NCBI RefSeq assembly: GCF_013368755.1
Contig: NC_049562.1
Location: forward strand, 5,952,001 to 6,016,000
Length of the DNA stretch: 64,000 nt
Direction of reading: 5' to 3'
From: Talaromyces rugulosus
Lineage: Eukaryota > Ascomycota > Eurotiomycetes > Eurotiales > Trichocomaceae
The notes beneath the pieces are model-generated. The model made no database searches. It saw only the letters and a list, made by a program, of their open reading frames with translations, and was not told the DNA's origin. The number at the start of each line of letters is the position of its first letter. Within the stretch, counting starts at the first letter, position 1. The position numbers were made by a program, and so were the translations under genes. Positions 31,386 through 42,207 of this stretch are shown here, piece after piece.

Positions 31386-34300
31386 TTAATCGCGACCCTT
31401 TTCATCCAAATTGGCCGCAATCATATCCTCGACCACCTTCATGCCCACCTCCTCAGTGCGCTTGGACTCCGCTGCGTCATCGCCGACCACCCGCTGGTCC
31501 AGCGCCAATTTGGTCTGGCCCAGTGCGTACATTTGCTCTTCAATTGTGTTCTTTGTGACTAAACGGATCACCTCGACTTCCTTGACTTGTCCGACGCGGT
31601 GCGCGCGGTTTTCAGCCTGCACGTCTTCCTGTGGGTTGAAGCTCGAGTCAAAGATGATCACCTTGTTGGCGCATGCCAGATTGATGCCCGCGCCGCCGGC
31701 TTTGGTGGATAGCATGAATACCGGGATTTCGGTCTGCTGGTAAAAAGCATCAAGGATCGACTGTCGGTCTTCGACGCTGGTGCGCCCGTCGAGCCGGAAA
31801 AATCCCATGTCCAGTGTCTCCAGCACATACTCGAGAATATCCATGACGAGCGTGAATTGAGAAAAGATTAGTGTTCGATCGCCGTTGGCTTTGAACCGCT
31901 TGAGCAGTTCGCATAGCTTGTCCACTTTGCCGGAATACATCCACTCCTGCTTGCGCAAAGCGAACTGACCAAGAGACTTTGGGTGTTTTTTGCACATTGC
32001 ATGGCATTCGAAATCGTTGTACGGCAAGAGTTCCTCGTAGATAATATCTGGATCGGATAGTGACCACATTTCTTCCTTTAAGCACGCCTGCGACATCTTG
32101 CTGAGGGTTTTCTCGTCGTATAGCCTTCGTTTCAACAGAGGATGGATGGCCGCAAATCGCAGTTTCATTAAAATATTGGCGGATCTATTGCCAGTCTTGA
32201 TACCCGCCGCACGATCAGCGAGCAGTTTTCGGACTTCCTCATTCTCTGCGTCGTAGATCTGTTTCTGGATTTCGTTCATCTCGCAATACTCTACGCGAGA
32301 GATCTTTGCCGGCAAGTCAATCACCTGGTGCTTCTTTCGGCGGAGCACAAACGGCGCAATCATCGATCTGGCGCGTGCAATCCGCTGAGCGGATAGGAGC
32401 GTCGCATGCTCAGTGCTATCCGTTACCTTGGCCTTGTTGGTGAAAATCGTCTGCAAATCCTCCCTGTACCGATTGAACACATCGGGAAGCATGAAACCGA
32501 GCAGCGAGACCAGTTCTTGGAGATTGTTTTGCAGAGGAGTGCCAGTCAGCAGCAGTCGGAACTCGGCGGGTATCCTGTTGAGTTGATCGTAGATCTTCGA
32601 GGAGCTATTCTTCAGCACATGCCCTTCATCGAAAACACAGACACAAAATCCCATGTTTCGCAAAAATCGAGAGTCCTCTTTGGCCTTTGCAACAGTGTAT
32701 GTGGTGATTACCACGTTGATGCCATCCACGTTGTCCTCGATAGCTGCCCGAATATCCGCTCTCTCCTGCTGTCTGGCATAGTACGGCATCAGATTGAGAG
32801 TTGGGCAGAATTTTTTAAACTCGCGAAGCCAATTCTCCAGTGTAGAAGACGGCACGACAACAAGATGAGGCCCCTTGGTACCCTGCATATACAAGTGTGC
32901 GAGAAAGGCAATCACCTGGAAGGTCTTGCCCAAACCCATGTCATCTGCCAGAATGCCACTGAGCTTTTTCTGAAACAACAGCGCAAGCCAATTAATTCCA
33001 ACAACCTGATAGTTCTTCAACTTCCAGTTGCTGTCAATAATCTTTGGCTGAGGGACGAATCGATATTTACGACCGCCATCGATTACAGAATCATCGCCAT
33101 CATCGGTTATGGGAGTGCCGATTCCTGAATCAGGGTCTATAGACACAAGCTCTAATTCGCCGCCTTCTTTGTTGCCAAACATGTCGACTCCCCATTTCTT
33201 CATCTCGGCCGTGAGCGGTTTACCGAGATTTTCGCAGTGAGCCACCAAAGCATCGCAAGCCTCGTAGCCCTTCATCATTTCAAGCGCCTTGTCGACAACC
33301 TTGTCGCCAATGGCCTTTTTGGCCCTTCGAGACTTCTTCTGGTTGGTCGGCTGAGGCTCATCTTTGGACATGACTACTCGGACGGCGTCAAGTGAACCAA
33401 ATGGCCGTTCATCAAGAATAGTCGAAGCATTGTCCTCCGTGGTACAGGCGAGATCTGCTAGGCCCTCTGCGGTGCAAGTATTGATAAAATCAAGAACTCT
33501 TTTCTCGACCGTACTGTTGTCTTCTTCAGGACCGACATCAGAGTCGGATTCAGAAGGAAAGCTTTCTTCCTCGGCTTCTTCAGGTGTGTCAGGTCTCTTG
33601 AACTTTTTGCCCTGGATCAGACGGCCCTTTGGTTTGGTGGCTGCAGCGTCTGAGACGGGAGAACTGCCACGAGAAGGTTCTCGCGAGTCAGTTCGAGGCC
33701 GGGGCCCTCTCATCAAACGTCTGCCCTTTGCAAGATCGGATGTGGCTGGAACGTCTGCTTTATGGACATTGCTGGTGTATCTGTCAAGAATCTTGTGCTG
33801 AGATTTGATATTTTGTTTCGCAGGCCGCGATTTGTTTTCTGGATATGTGGTCAACTCATCTGGTGACGAGGACCTCTTTCGTGATTCGTCTTCCTGTGTT
33901 GCTAGATATTCTGAAGTTTGATCATAGTTTCCCTTGTGGTTTAGATAGCTCCGCAGGACTTTTTGAAATGAGAGCCTTGGAAATAATTTCATGAGCCGTG
34001 ACACCTGGGTTTTCATCCTAAAGTCCTCAATATCGTCCACAGACTTCATGCCCAGATCACCAACACCGTCTACGACAGGCATGGCACGGGAGACTGTGTT
34101 TTGTTTCTGTCTTTTTGACGAGCCAGAATCGTAAGCACCGTCCAGCCGGACGAAAGACCGTTTATTGTTGGAGCCGGGCTGGTACGCAAACCCAGCCGTC
34201 AAGTCTTTGAACGATTTACTAGAAACTTCGTTTTGCTTCAACGGGGACTCCATGATCTTGTCGGGGCTCTTCGCCGGTGGTTTCGTAAACGTGCGCGGCT

Positions 34301-34721
34301 TGATATCTGCGAACAAGCTCAGCTCGTCTTCATCCGATGAACCCCCAGCGTAGTTGGGCCGATCCTCGTCGCTGAGAGCCGGCGCTCGCTTCTGAGGCCG
34401 AGCAATTGAAGCAGGCGGGCGAAACAGTGTACCACTCGGGGCCATCATCGTCGAGAGAATGCCACCGCCAGGCGTGGGCCGCGAGGGAGAGGACGAGGGA
34501 CCAAAAGGCGAGGATGCGGCGACCTGCACGACGGAGCTGGGCTCATTGGTGGGCGTGCGCTCGATGATCTGAGTGGGCTGTGTGACCTGAGTAAACCGCT
34601 GCGATTGCGGCGTCTGCTGCTGCTGTGTCTTGGGCGCAATCAGGAGTGTGGCAACGGTCTCGGCGTCCTCAACATCGGGCGCCGCCCTGGCGTTGGGAGT
34701 GTCCGGCACGGACTCCTCCAT
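31386..34721 (-). CDS. fun30: SNF2-family chromatin remodeller, Fun30/SMARCAD1 type
   Basis: A single exon; 1111 residues if the start is the ATG at 34721. The frame is open 50 codons further up, but that part does not look like protein of this family. A Ser/Pro-rich N-terminus is followed by a CUE-like motif (LFPRLSFQKVLRSYLNHKG), the ATP-binding LADDMGLGKTFQVIAFLAH near residue 590, a DEGH box near 700 and the helicase C-terminal part with STKAGGAGINLA and NRAHRVGQ near 1020. Fun30 remodellers keep heterochromatin silent and aid resection of DNA breaks. The lack of introns in such a long gene stands out here. Confidence 0.93.
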   Translation of the reverse strand: MEESVPDTPNARAAPDVEDAETVATLLIAPKTQQQQTPQSQRFTQVTQPTQIIERTPTNEPSSVVQVAASSPFGPSSSPSRPTPGGGILSTMMAPSGTLFRPPASIARPQKRAPALSDEDRPNYAGGSSDEDELSLFADIKPRTFTKPPAKSPDKIMESPLKQNEVSSKSFKDLTAGFAYQPGSNNKRSFVRLDGAYDSGSSKRQKQNTVSRAMPVVDGVGDLGMKSVDDIEDFRMKTQVSRLMKLFPRLSFQKVLRSYLNHKGNYDQTSEYLATQEDESRKRSSSPDELTTYPENKSRPAKQNIKSQHKILDRYTSNVHKADVPATSDLAKGRRLMRGPRPRTDSREPSRGSSPVSDAAATKPKGRLIQGKKFKRPDTPEEAEEESFPSESDSDVGPEEDNSTVEKRVLDFINTCTAEGLADLACTTEDNASTILDERPFGSLDAVRVVMSKDEPQPTNQKKSRRAKKAIGDKVVDKALEMMKGYEACDALVAHCENLGKPLTAEMKKWGVDMFGNKEGGELELVSIDPDSGIGTPITDDGDDSVIDGGRKYRFVPQPKIIDSNWKLKNYQVVGINWLALLFQKKLSGILADDMGLGKTFQVIAFLAHLYMQGTKGPHLVVVPSSTLENWLREFKKFCPTLNLMPYYARQQERADIRAAIEDNVDGINVVITTYTVAKAKEDSRFLRNMGFCVCVFDEGHVLKNSSSKIYDQLNRIPAEFRLLLTGTPLQNNLQELVSLLGFMLPDVFNRYREDLQTIFTNKAKVTDSTEHATLLSAQRIARARSMIAPFVLRRKKHQVIDLPAKISRVEYCEMNEIQKQIYDAENEEVRKLLADRAAGIKTGNRSANILMKLRFAAIHPLLKRRLYDEKTLSKMSQACLKEEMWSLSDPDIIYEELLPYNDFECHAMCKKHPKSLGQFALRKQEWMYSGKVDKLCELLKRFKANGDRTLIFSQFTLVMDILEYVLETLDMGFFRLDGRTSVEDRQSILDAFYQQTEIPVFMLSTKAGGAGINLACANKVIIFDSSFNPQEDVQAENRAHRVGQVKEVEVIRLVTKNTIEEQMYALGQTKLALDQRVVGDDAAESKRTEEVGMKVVEDMIAANLDEKGRD

Positions 34722-35542
34722 GTTTTCTGCGGTGGAGAGAGGGGGGGAACTTAAATGTGGTGTCCGTCCATTTGAGCGCCCTGCCGGGGTGCAGGCTAGA
34801 AAAGATACGCAGTAACGATAATGAGTAACAAGGATGGTTGGTGATACAGGAATTCGCAGCTTCCCCAGCAAAATCCTTTATCCGGCGTGGCGGGCCGATC
34901 GCCGAGCTTAGCGCGCGCCGACGCGACGAGGCGAGGCGCGCCGGGGGTCACGTGGCTTTAATTGAGGTCAATCGCAAACCATCTTCTCGTCTATCCCACA
35001 CTCTTTGCGCCAACAAGGTCGACATCCCGAACTCGGTCGCTTCGATGCAGAAATCGATAATATGAACAATATGAACAATATGAACACGTCATACAGTCTC
35101 AGGACGGATGGGAAGAAGCAACTGACTCAGGAACAATATCTCCGCGATGAACCGCAATAATAGCAAACTTGAAAATGTGGACTGCCAGCTGGACCAATTA
35201 TTAATAGTATACGGAGTAATTAATATCAATGAATATTCAGCCCAGGGACTATGTGACTATTTACGGAATAACGAAGTTTTCTTAAGCTTCTTAAGCTCGC
35301 GCTGGTACATCGAAAACGGTTAGGGCCAACGTTGGGGCCAAAATGCGTATATACTAAACTCTAAAGGATTTGATGCTCTAGGGCGTAGGGCCGCGTAGGC
35401 ACCTAGTTATAGGGATTTAGCCTGGAGACAAAATACGTATAAAGGATGAGTGTCTGCGACATTTTTACGCCCAATGTTGCATACCCGACCCATTCGCCTG
35501 TGCTTTGTTCGAACTTGAGTTCTCCGGCCTATCTCAATAGCT
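34722..35542. other. Divergent intergenic region
   Basis: Shared upstream region of Fun30 and the esterase. A TACGGAGTA element lies at 35210-35218. No gene is seen. Confidence 0.5.
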
Positions 35543-37671
35543 ATGAGGTTGCTTTTGTCTGCTGCTTTGCCGGCTTTTGCGGCTGCAGCATTGTCCTCGC
35601 CGTCCGTCACGATCGATGCTGGCGTCCTTCAGGGTGGAAAGTGTAAAGATGGACAAGATGCAGTCTTTTACAAGGCAATCCCTTATGGTGAGCCTCCAGT
35701 TGGAGACCTACGTTTCGAGCCTCCAAAGGCCTATACGAAGAAATTCTCTGAAGGCGGACTAAATGCAACCACTTCGGCTCCCACCTGCCTTCAGTACTCG
35801 GACGATTTTACTCCCAAGTTAACTACATCTGAAGACTGGTAAGCCAAGTCATCACAGCCTTTATTGCTCTTCAATTCTCTTAGTCCACGATATGTTCGGG
35901 GATTGACTTTTTTTTTCAGTCTTTATCTGGACGTCTGGGTCCCATCTCATGCCACCAAAGACTCGAAGCTTCCAGTAAAAGTTTGGATTTACGGTGGTTC
36001 AGAGACAGAAGGCTCTGTCTCGGATCCTCTATACGATGGCTGCAACACCGCAGAGGAAGGTTCGATTCTGGTAACAGTCAACTACAGACTTGGCCCTCTA
36101 GGTTTTATGGCACTCAACAGTGCCGGCATATATGGTAACCAGGGAATCCAAGATCTTATTCTTGGATTAGAATGGGTTCAAAACAATATTGCCGCATTTG
36201 GCGGAGACCCGGTATGTTATGTTTTGCTGTGTCTGATTCTAACACAAAACCCGGGAATTTAGAGCTAACAATCAACTTCTAATACAGAAAAAAGTGCTTT
36301 TATTCGGACAATCAGCCGGTGCCGAGGACGCATATATCATTGCCTCTATTCCCCAAGCCCCTTCTCTCATAAGCAGCGTTATCTCGGAGTCAGGCGGTGG
36401 TAGAAGCCTCGTCTCTAACTCAACTACACAAAGTGTTGGAGCGTCATATGCCAAGGCCCTTCAATGCAGTTCTACGGACGTGAGTGTGCAGATTTCGCCA
36501 TGCTTCGTTCCCAGACACTAACATCTATACAGAAAGCTTGCCTGCAGTCCAAAACTGCCGCCGAGTTGAGCAAGGCGTATACAGCCGATACCTTCCTATA
36601 CGAGGGAGTTGGCTACTATGGTCCTCTCGGTGTCACTGGCCCTATAACACATTCGTTCTACCCCTATGCAGACGGCAATGTCATCCCTGAGGACCCTTAT
36701 ACTAGTGGAGTGAAAGTTCCGGCAGTCTTTGGATACAGTATGTGCATCACCATTCGGGTCCTTCCTTTTTGAACATGGAGTGTTAACCAAGGAAAACAAA
36801 AGATGAAAATGAAGGTATCGTTTACGCCATCGACTGGGTCGAGTCGAGCGGCAAAACTCCATCCCCATCGGCATACAAGGATTTCCTTCGCAAAAACTTT
36901 GGAAATGCTGCTTCGCTTGTTGGGAAATACTACGATCTATCCTTATTCGAGGCCGCTATCAGTGGCTCATCCGCCCTCAAGGACATCTCTGCCTTGGGCA
37001 TCAACAAGACCGAGGTGGCTGTGATTGTGGCCATAGCTAACGTCATCACCGACTCGACATATAAGTGCCCAGCATACCACGGTGCGGCGCAAGCCTCACT
37101 CAATAATATCCCTGCATGGACCTACGAATTCACCCACAATTCAACTTGTATATGGCTAGACACGATCCCCCAGGAGTACGTCTCTCTCTTCGGTGCCACG
37201 CACACTGCCGAAATCCCATTCGTCTTTGGTAACCTGGACAACGGCTATCTGCCCAACGGGACTTGCAATTCCACGGCATCCGAGTACGAGCTCAGCAAGC
37301 AGATGAGGAGCCTATGGACAGCAATGGCCGAAAACGCCGACCCGTCGACCAAAGACATCAATTGGCCGCGATTCAAAACCACAGCTAAGAACCTCACGAC
37401 CCCCGGGTTGATCTTTGGAAAATCAGCGGAGGCTGGTCTGGTTGATTACACAGGCTGTACACTGTGGAGTGAAGTCAACGCCATCCTGTCAGCACCCAAT
37501 GCTACTAATACTACTACTACATTACCCTCGGGAACGCCGACCCCTAGCAGTGGAATTCTACCGGCCACGTCGACGCCTGCTTTGACCGACGGTGCAGTGA
37601 ATGTTCTGCCCACAACAGGCGGTTTCCTTGCCTTCACTGCGCTGCTGATGGGATTGGCTGTATTTTTATAG
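35543..37671 (+). CDS. Secreted type B carboxylesterase/lipase, probably GPI-anchored
   Basis: Exons 35543-35838, 35920-36211, about 36288-36479, 36533-36737 and 36803-37671 give 617 residues. A signal peptide (MRLLLSAALPAFAAAALS) leads into the type B esterase fold. The nucleophile elbow is GQSAGA with Ser205. The triad acid is probably in GYNENEG, formed across an exon join with an AAG acceptor, and the His is in ATHTAEIPFVFG. The end has a Thr/Pro/Ser-rich stretch and a hydrophobic tail (LAFTALLMGLAVFL), as in GPI-anchored proteins. It should hydrolyse esters or lipids at the cell surface. The exon 3 start is placed to keep the frame; my reading is uncertain by one base in an A run. Confidence 0.88.
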
Positions 37672-37948
37672 ATCTAGAACCAAGATGCTTATATATTGTA
37701 TCATAATCGGGTAACTAGAAAGAATTTTCTTTAGAAAGAATCAAAAATATTTATGTACTTTTCGACTGTATCGATCATCATGTATCTATGCGGTATAAAT
37801 AAAAACAATAAAAAAACACCATAAATGCTGCCAATACCAGGATATACGCATGGAAAATGGAGGAAAACAAGAAAGGCTAGACAAGCTGGGAAAATTCCAG
37901 CTCCTCAAAAAAAAAAAAAAAAGAAAAAGACTGTGCTTATGCATATGT

Positions 37949-39295
37949 TCAGACAGCAACTGCCGGGCTTTGTTGCGGAACTGAAGTCGAAGCAGAGAGA
38001 TCAACATCAGCTTCAGGTTCAGAAGGCGGATTCGGGACGCCAGTCCTGGAGTTTGTCCTAATCGGGCCAGGACCCTTTTGCACCGAGGCCTGTTTTTTGT
38101 GTTTAGTTGACCGCCCTGCAGCCTTGGCAGATTCGTTGTTTGCTTTTGCATTTTGCACTGCAGATGGCCGAATTCCGTCCTCGTTGGTGACGGACCTGTC
38201 TTCCAGGAGCAAGACCTGGTCGACTTCCTTTGCTGCAGGTACCAAATCACCGTATTGTAGAATTCGACAGGCATCCACGTAGCTCTTTGCCTTATTAAAC
38301 TCTTTGAAGGCTTTATCCTTTGCATTCACCATCATGTTAAGGAGATATTTAGTGTTTCCGAACCGATTCTCGACCCTAATGCACTGCTCCAAGTAATCCC
38401 GGACGACGTCGCGCCATGGTAGCAGTCCCCCTTCCGCATTTGTGCGGAAACACGATGGGTTTTGTTCGGCCGAGGTCGCAATCATGGCACCGTCAGCGCC
38501 GTATTCTTCCATCAAAGCGAGCGCATTGTCCCGCGAGGTAACGTCGCCGTTCATGACACACGCCACACCGGCATTATGGCATGTATCGACAATCATCCTC
38601 AGCTGCTCTCGGATGGCTCGCTCTCGCGGTCTCATAGGAGTTGTGCGGCAATGGATCGTTAACCCAGTAATCCCCGTAGCAACCAGCCGCTTGACGAGAG
38701 ATTCCGTCATTTCCGGAGTCTCGAGAAGTCGAATCTTGACCGAAATGCCGATTTGATACGGGTTTCCAACTTCACGCACAAGAGCCTCCAGGATCGAAAC
38801 CAGCTTGTCCGGCGTGCGGAGCAAGGCAGCGCCCATACCGCCGCTGGTGCTGAAAGGTTTGGGACAGCCCGAGTTCACGTCGATACCAAACACATCCGGC
38901 GCAACGACCTTGGCCGCCTGCACGGCGTACTCGGGCGAAGCGGTGCCCATCTGGAAGATGAGTTTCCCCTTTTCGCCCTCCGGGTCGATACGGTAAATGA
39001 CATTTTCTTTCTTTGGCTGATCTTCTCGGCCGCCGTTGGACGAAATGCGGGTGAACTCGATGGTGTTGTTTCGCGGGTTTACGCGGCGAGCAGCGCCCAT
39101 GATGGCTCTGTCGATTGTTTCAGGGCCCCAGACGAGGTCGGCGCCGTACTTGAGGGCGAGCAGGCGTGAGGGCAGTTCTCCAGATCGCACCATCGGCGCC
39201 AGCACGACTTTTCCGCGGTAGTCCACGCCGTTGGCCGGAATCGGTACGCGAGGGGTTGTCGAAGCCATGGTTCTGCGGAGGAGCGGCCTCAGCAT
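37949..39295 (-). CDS. dus2: tRNA-dihydrouridine synthase 2 (Dus2/Smm1)
   Basis: A single exon of 448 residues. KVVLAPMVRSGELPSRLLAL, FGIDVNSGCPKPFS with the catalytic Cys, LTIHCRTTPMRPRERA and the FMN phosphate site (VMNGDVTSRDNAL) are all present. Dus2 reduces a uridine in the D loop of cytosolic tRNAs using FMN and NADPH. A second ATG lies nine codons in (39268). The first nine residues (MLRPLLRRT) are basic and could add a weak mitochondrial signal, so either start may be used. A Lys/Pro-rich tail follows the enzyme core. Confidence 0.93.
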   Translation of the reverse strand: MLRPLLRRTMASTTPRVPIPANGVDYRGKVVLAPMVRSGELPSRLLALKYGADLVWGPETIDRAIMGAARRVNPRNNTIEFTRISSNGGREDQPKKENVIYRIDPEGEKGKLIFQMGTASPEYAVQAAKVVAPDVFGIDVNSGCPKPFSTSGGMGAALLRTPDKLVSILEALVREVGNPYQIGISVKIRLLETPEMTESLVKRLVATGITGLTIHCRTTPMRPRERAIREQLRMIVDTCHNAGVACVMNGDVTSRDNALALMEEYGADGAMIATSAEQNPSCFRTNAEGGLLPWRDVVRDYLEQCIRVENRFGNTKYLLNMMVNAKDKAFKEFNKAKSYVDACRILQYGDLVPAAKEVDQVLLLEDRSVTNEDGIRPSAVQNAKANNESAKAAGRSTKHKKQASVQKGPGPIRTNSRTGVPNPPSEPEADVDLSASTSVPQQSPAVAV

Positions 39296-39715
39296 GTCAC
39301 AGAGATAGAAGATTTTCGTTGAGGTGGTGGCGGTTCATTATTGTTGTCGCTCGCCGGCAAAAGTAAAGTCGATTTTGATAAGAGGTCACGTGGAGATAAG
39401 ATACATCCCACCGATAAGCATAAATTGGCACATATAAATATAGTAAATGTAGTTCTTGTTGCGATAGCTTCATTGAGCTGCTGCATAGGCATAGAAATCT
39501 CTATAATTTTACTTTAAAAAAACATCCTGAGTATCAATTGATATCTTCGGATGTTGTATTCAACAACCTTGTTTTAAAATTATCATGTTAAACGAACCTT
39601 CCATAAAAGTGTCGTTATTCTCGAAACTAAACAACATGTACAATGAGCTGCAGTCCGTCGTCTCCCAAGTATACCGTTTGGCGAGATCGACTACACGCTA
39701 CCTAGTACTTTCGCC
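39296..39715. other. Short AT-rich intergenic region
   Basis: 5' region of Dus2 and 3' region of the ceramide synthase, both on the minus strand. No gene is seen. Confidence 0.5.
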
Positions 39716-41223
39716 TCACTCAAGTTGCTTCTCGCAGCCGATGCGGCTTAGCAACTCCTTTCTATCACGATGCCCAGGAAGGCTCACTCCAGAAGAGCCC
39801 GGGGTTTTCCGAAGGTCTGTCCTATTCTTCCACACCTTGGAGACAACTGGCTCGATGCTGACATCTACTTCTTCGCTGTCATTCTCCTCCTCGTCTGTGT
39901 TTTCACCATCGTCTTCACTGCGTATATCATCTGCACCGATCCCTTGAACAACCCGAATGGCGACTTGCACAATCAGGAAGAACCAAAAGATAGTGAGCAC
40001 CTGGAGAAAGCCAAGGGCTCCAAGGAATCCCCACATGACATTGTCGCTGTGGCAAATGGTGCCTGAAGGATTTCGGAACGGCTCCAACGTGTGCGACCAG
40101 CCGTGCTCAGGTAGCGGGGTTGGTCCAGTCAGATTGTTCTGGGATCCTTGGTAGCAGCCAACGGGAATGGTTGCGGGCATGTACGTATAGATACCCCAAA
40201 GCGTGATCATGTAGCACAAATGGCGAGCGACGAACCACGACACCATGAAGACGCCGAACATGATGTCTCGCAGGATGGAGAACCCGAGGTATTTGAAACA
40301 CTTGGCGAGCTTCTCTGGATATTAGTACTTGTCGCAAGTGACTTTTGTTTCGGGAAGAAGAAATAAACTCACCGGGAAGAAGATATCAACGATATCCATC
40401 AGAACCAAGATCAGATTGGCGACACGAGTCAAGTGCAAAGAATACGAGGTATGGATCAGCAGGATGGTCACCATGTGGTGGGCCAGCATCTGCCAGTGAT
40501 CCTTGCGGCGGTCTTCGATGTTGATGACGAGAACCTGCTGCAGCCAAAAGGCCCATTGTCCCAGGATATACGCCTTGGTGATCTGCGGGAGCTCACGCGT
40601 GGGCCAGTCGGTGAACATTTCCTTCATGTTCAGAAAGTACTTTGACGTGCAGTAGATGTACTAGAATCATTAGACTTGGACCAAAGCAGCATAGATGGCA
40701 ACGTACCACTCCGAGTGTCCAAAAGATAGAGTAGTAGCACAGGAGCCACGCCTGTTCGGAGAACCTGGTAATGTCCCTTTTCTTGGATATCCCCCACCGC
40801 TTCGCGAGCGGATCCAGAGCATAATTCATGAAGCCAGCGCGCAGGCCGGTGAAAAGAACGATGCAGAATGCGAGAAAGTAGCAGTCGCCATCGCCAACGC
40901 CATACTGCCCCGTGGATGGGTTGTAATGTGATACCCAAAAGAACTTGGACGTATGCTGTCGTGCGGTGGGTATGTACAGGTGGACCAGGCAGAGAATGGC
41001 GATGAGGTTAAAGGGGACGCCTAGTAGATGGTGCAAGAGTCAGCTCAATAATGTTAAATGGCTCGAGAACTGAGGCCATACTGATCTGGTGATGAAGCAG
41101 CCAACGAGAGAAGCCCCTGAAGAGGCCCACGTCGTTCCGCCTGGCGCTGCGGGCGCTTTTCCTTTTTCTCTCTGACAACTGCAAGACTGGCGAATCTGGT
41201 GAAGCTGGCGAAACTGGGGCCAT
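39716..41223 (-). CDS. Ceramide synthase (LAG1/LAC1 family)
   Basis: Exons 41223-41082, 41020-40707, 40660-40373 and 40312-39716 (minus strand) give 446 residues. The Lag1 motif is seen as DHWQMLAHHMVTILLI and LILVLMDIVDIFFP, with several membrane spans on both sides (FNLIAILCLVHLYI, FGVFMVSWFVARHL). The enzyme acylates sphingoid bases with acyl-CoA in the ER membrane. Moulds normally have two or three paralogues (LagA and BarA in Aspergillus nidulans); which one this is cannot be told. An acidic tail (SEDDGENTDEEENDSEE) follows the last span. Confidence 0.92.
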
Positions 41224-41615
41224 GGTCACAGCGGAATGCTGTTGTCAAATGGCAAAACTGTTCGATTCCGACTTTGTCGGCAGAAAGAAGATCTCTTATC
41301 AGGCCCGAGTGTTGTGGCGGTCAGTCCATCCCGGAGCGAGCGGGCGCAAGGGCGGAATGCGGCGCTTCTTCTTCTTTGTCCTCTCTACAACAACACGTCT
41401 TTGTCGTCGGAGAACCAGCATGCAAAATTGTACAGCAAATAATTGATTATTGGCCGATGTCCGCCACTGGCGTCAGATTGGCGCTCCATCAAACGCGCGT
41501 GGAAAAAGCTGTCGAGGCTGTCCACAATCCCTTTTAACTCTTTGGGAGCGTTGCGACTACAACCGACTATGGGGTCTTATTGTTAGAGCGAAATCATCCT
41601 CTCTTCCAACTAGTC

Positions 41616-41894
41616 ATGCCTACCTGGACTGGGTTGGCTTCTCCTGGCGCAATTACAATTGCCATAGGAGCTGCAGTCACCATGGTCTTGACCGTCGCGG
41701 TCTGCTGCATGTCCTTTTACCAAGCTCAAAAGCCTGCCGAAAAAAGATATTGTAAGTAGAAATCTACAATATTCTCTCTGCCACTTTCTGTATTTCTATT
41801 TTTGTGAATACTTTTCTTACCAGACCAAAGCTACCGCTCGATCAGCCGGCTCAAAAGAGCCGAGAGCAACACCACGAACGCTTTCTATACTTGA
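41616..41894 (+). CDS. Small single-span membrane protein
   Basis: Exons 41616-41751 and 41824-41894 give 68 residues. The join keeps the frame and has a clean GTAAGT donor and CAG acceptor. One hydrophobic span (ITIAIGAAVTMVLTVAVCCM) is followed by a polar, basic tail (KPAEKRY, then RSISRLKRAES). No known family was recognised. It is divergent from the ceramide synthase, with about 390 bases between starts. Each exon alone is short, so standard gene finding could miss it. Confidence 0.5.
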
Positions 41895-42207
41895 CTTGAA
41901 CGTTCGATAAAATTCGATATTCTCAGTCTTGAGACCGAATGCTAGCCTTGAACAAGCTTTTACGTGAAATTAAAGGACGGCTTGCGAACTTTTAGAGGAT
42001 GTTATTATCAACCACATCGCCCGAGGGCCGAAGAGGGCGGGAAATGGGGGGGAACTAAGCCTGTACATGTAGGGAATGTCAAGGACAAAAAATAATAAGT
42101 TTATATGTTGCTAATAGACATTGAACTTCTCATCTTCAAGTGTTGCTCATAAGCAAAGACTCTAATCGCTGCCGTAGCCGACAATTAACCTTGACATGCA
42201 ACCCGAG
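41895..42207. other. Intergenic region
   Basis: Between the small membrane protein and the P450 pseudogene. Nothing recognised. Confidence 0.4.

Noticed and set aside
32406..33128. 240-codon open frame on the plus strand
   Set aside because: Antisense shadow of the Fun30 ATPase domain.
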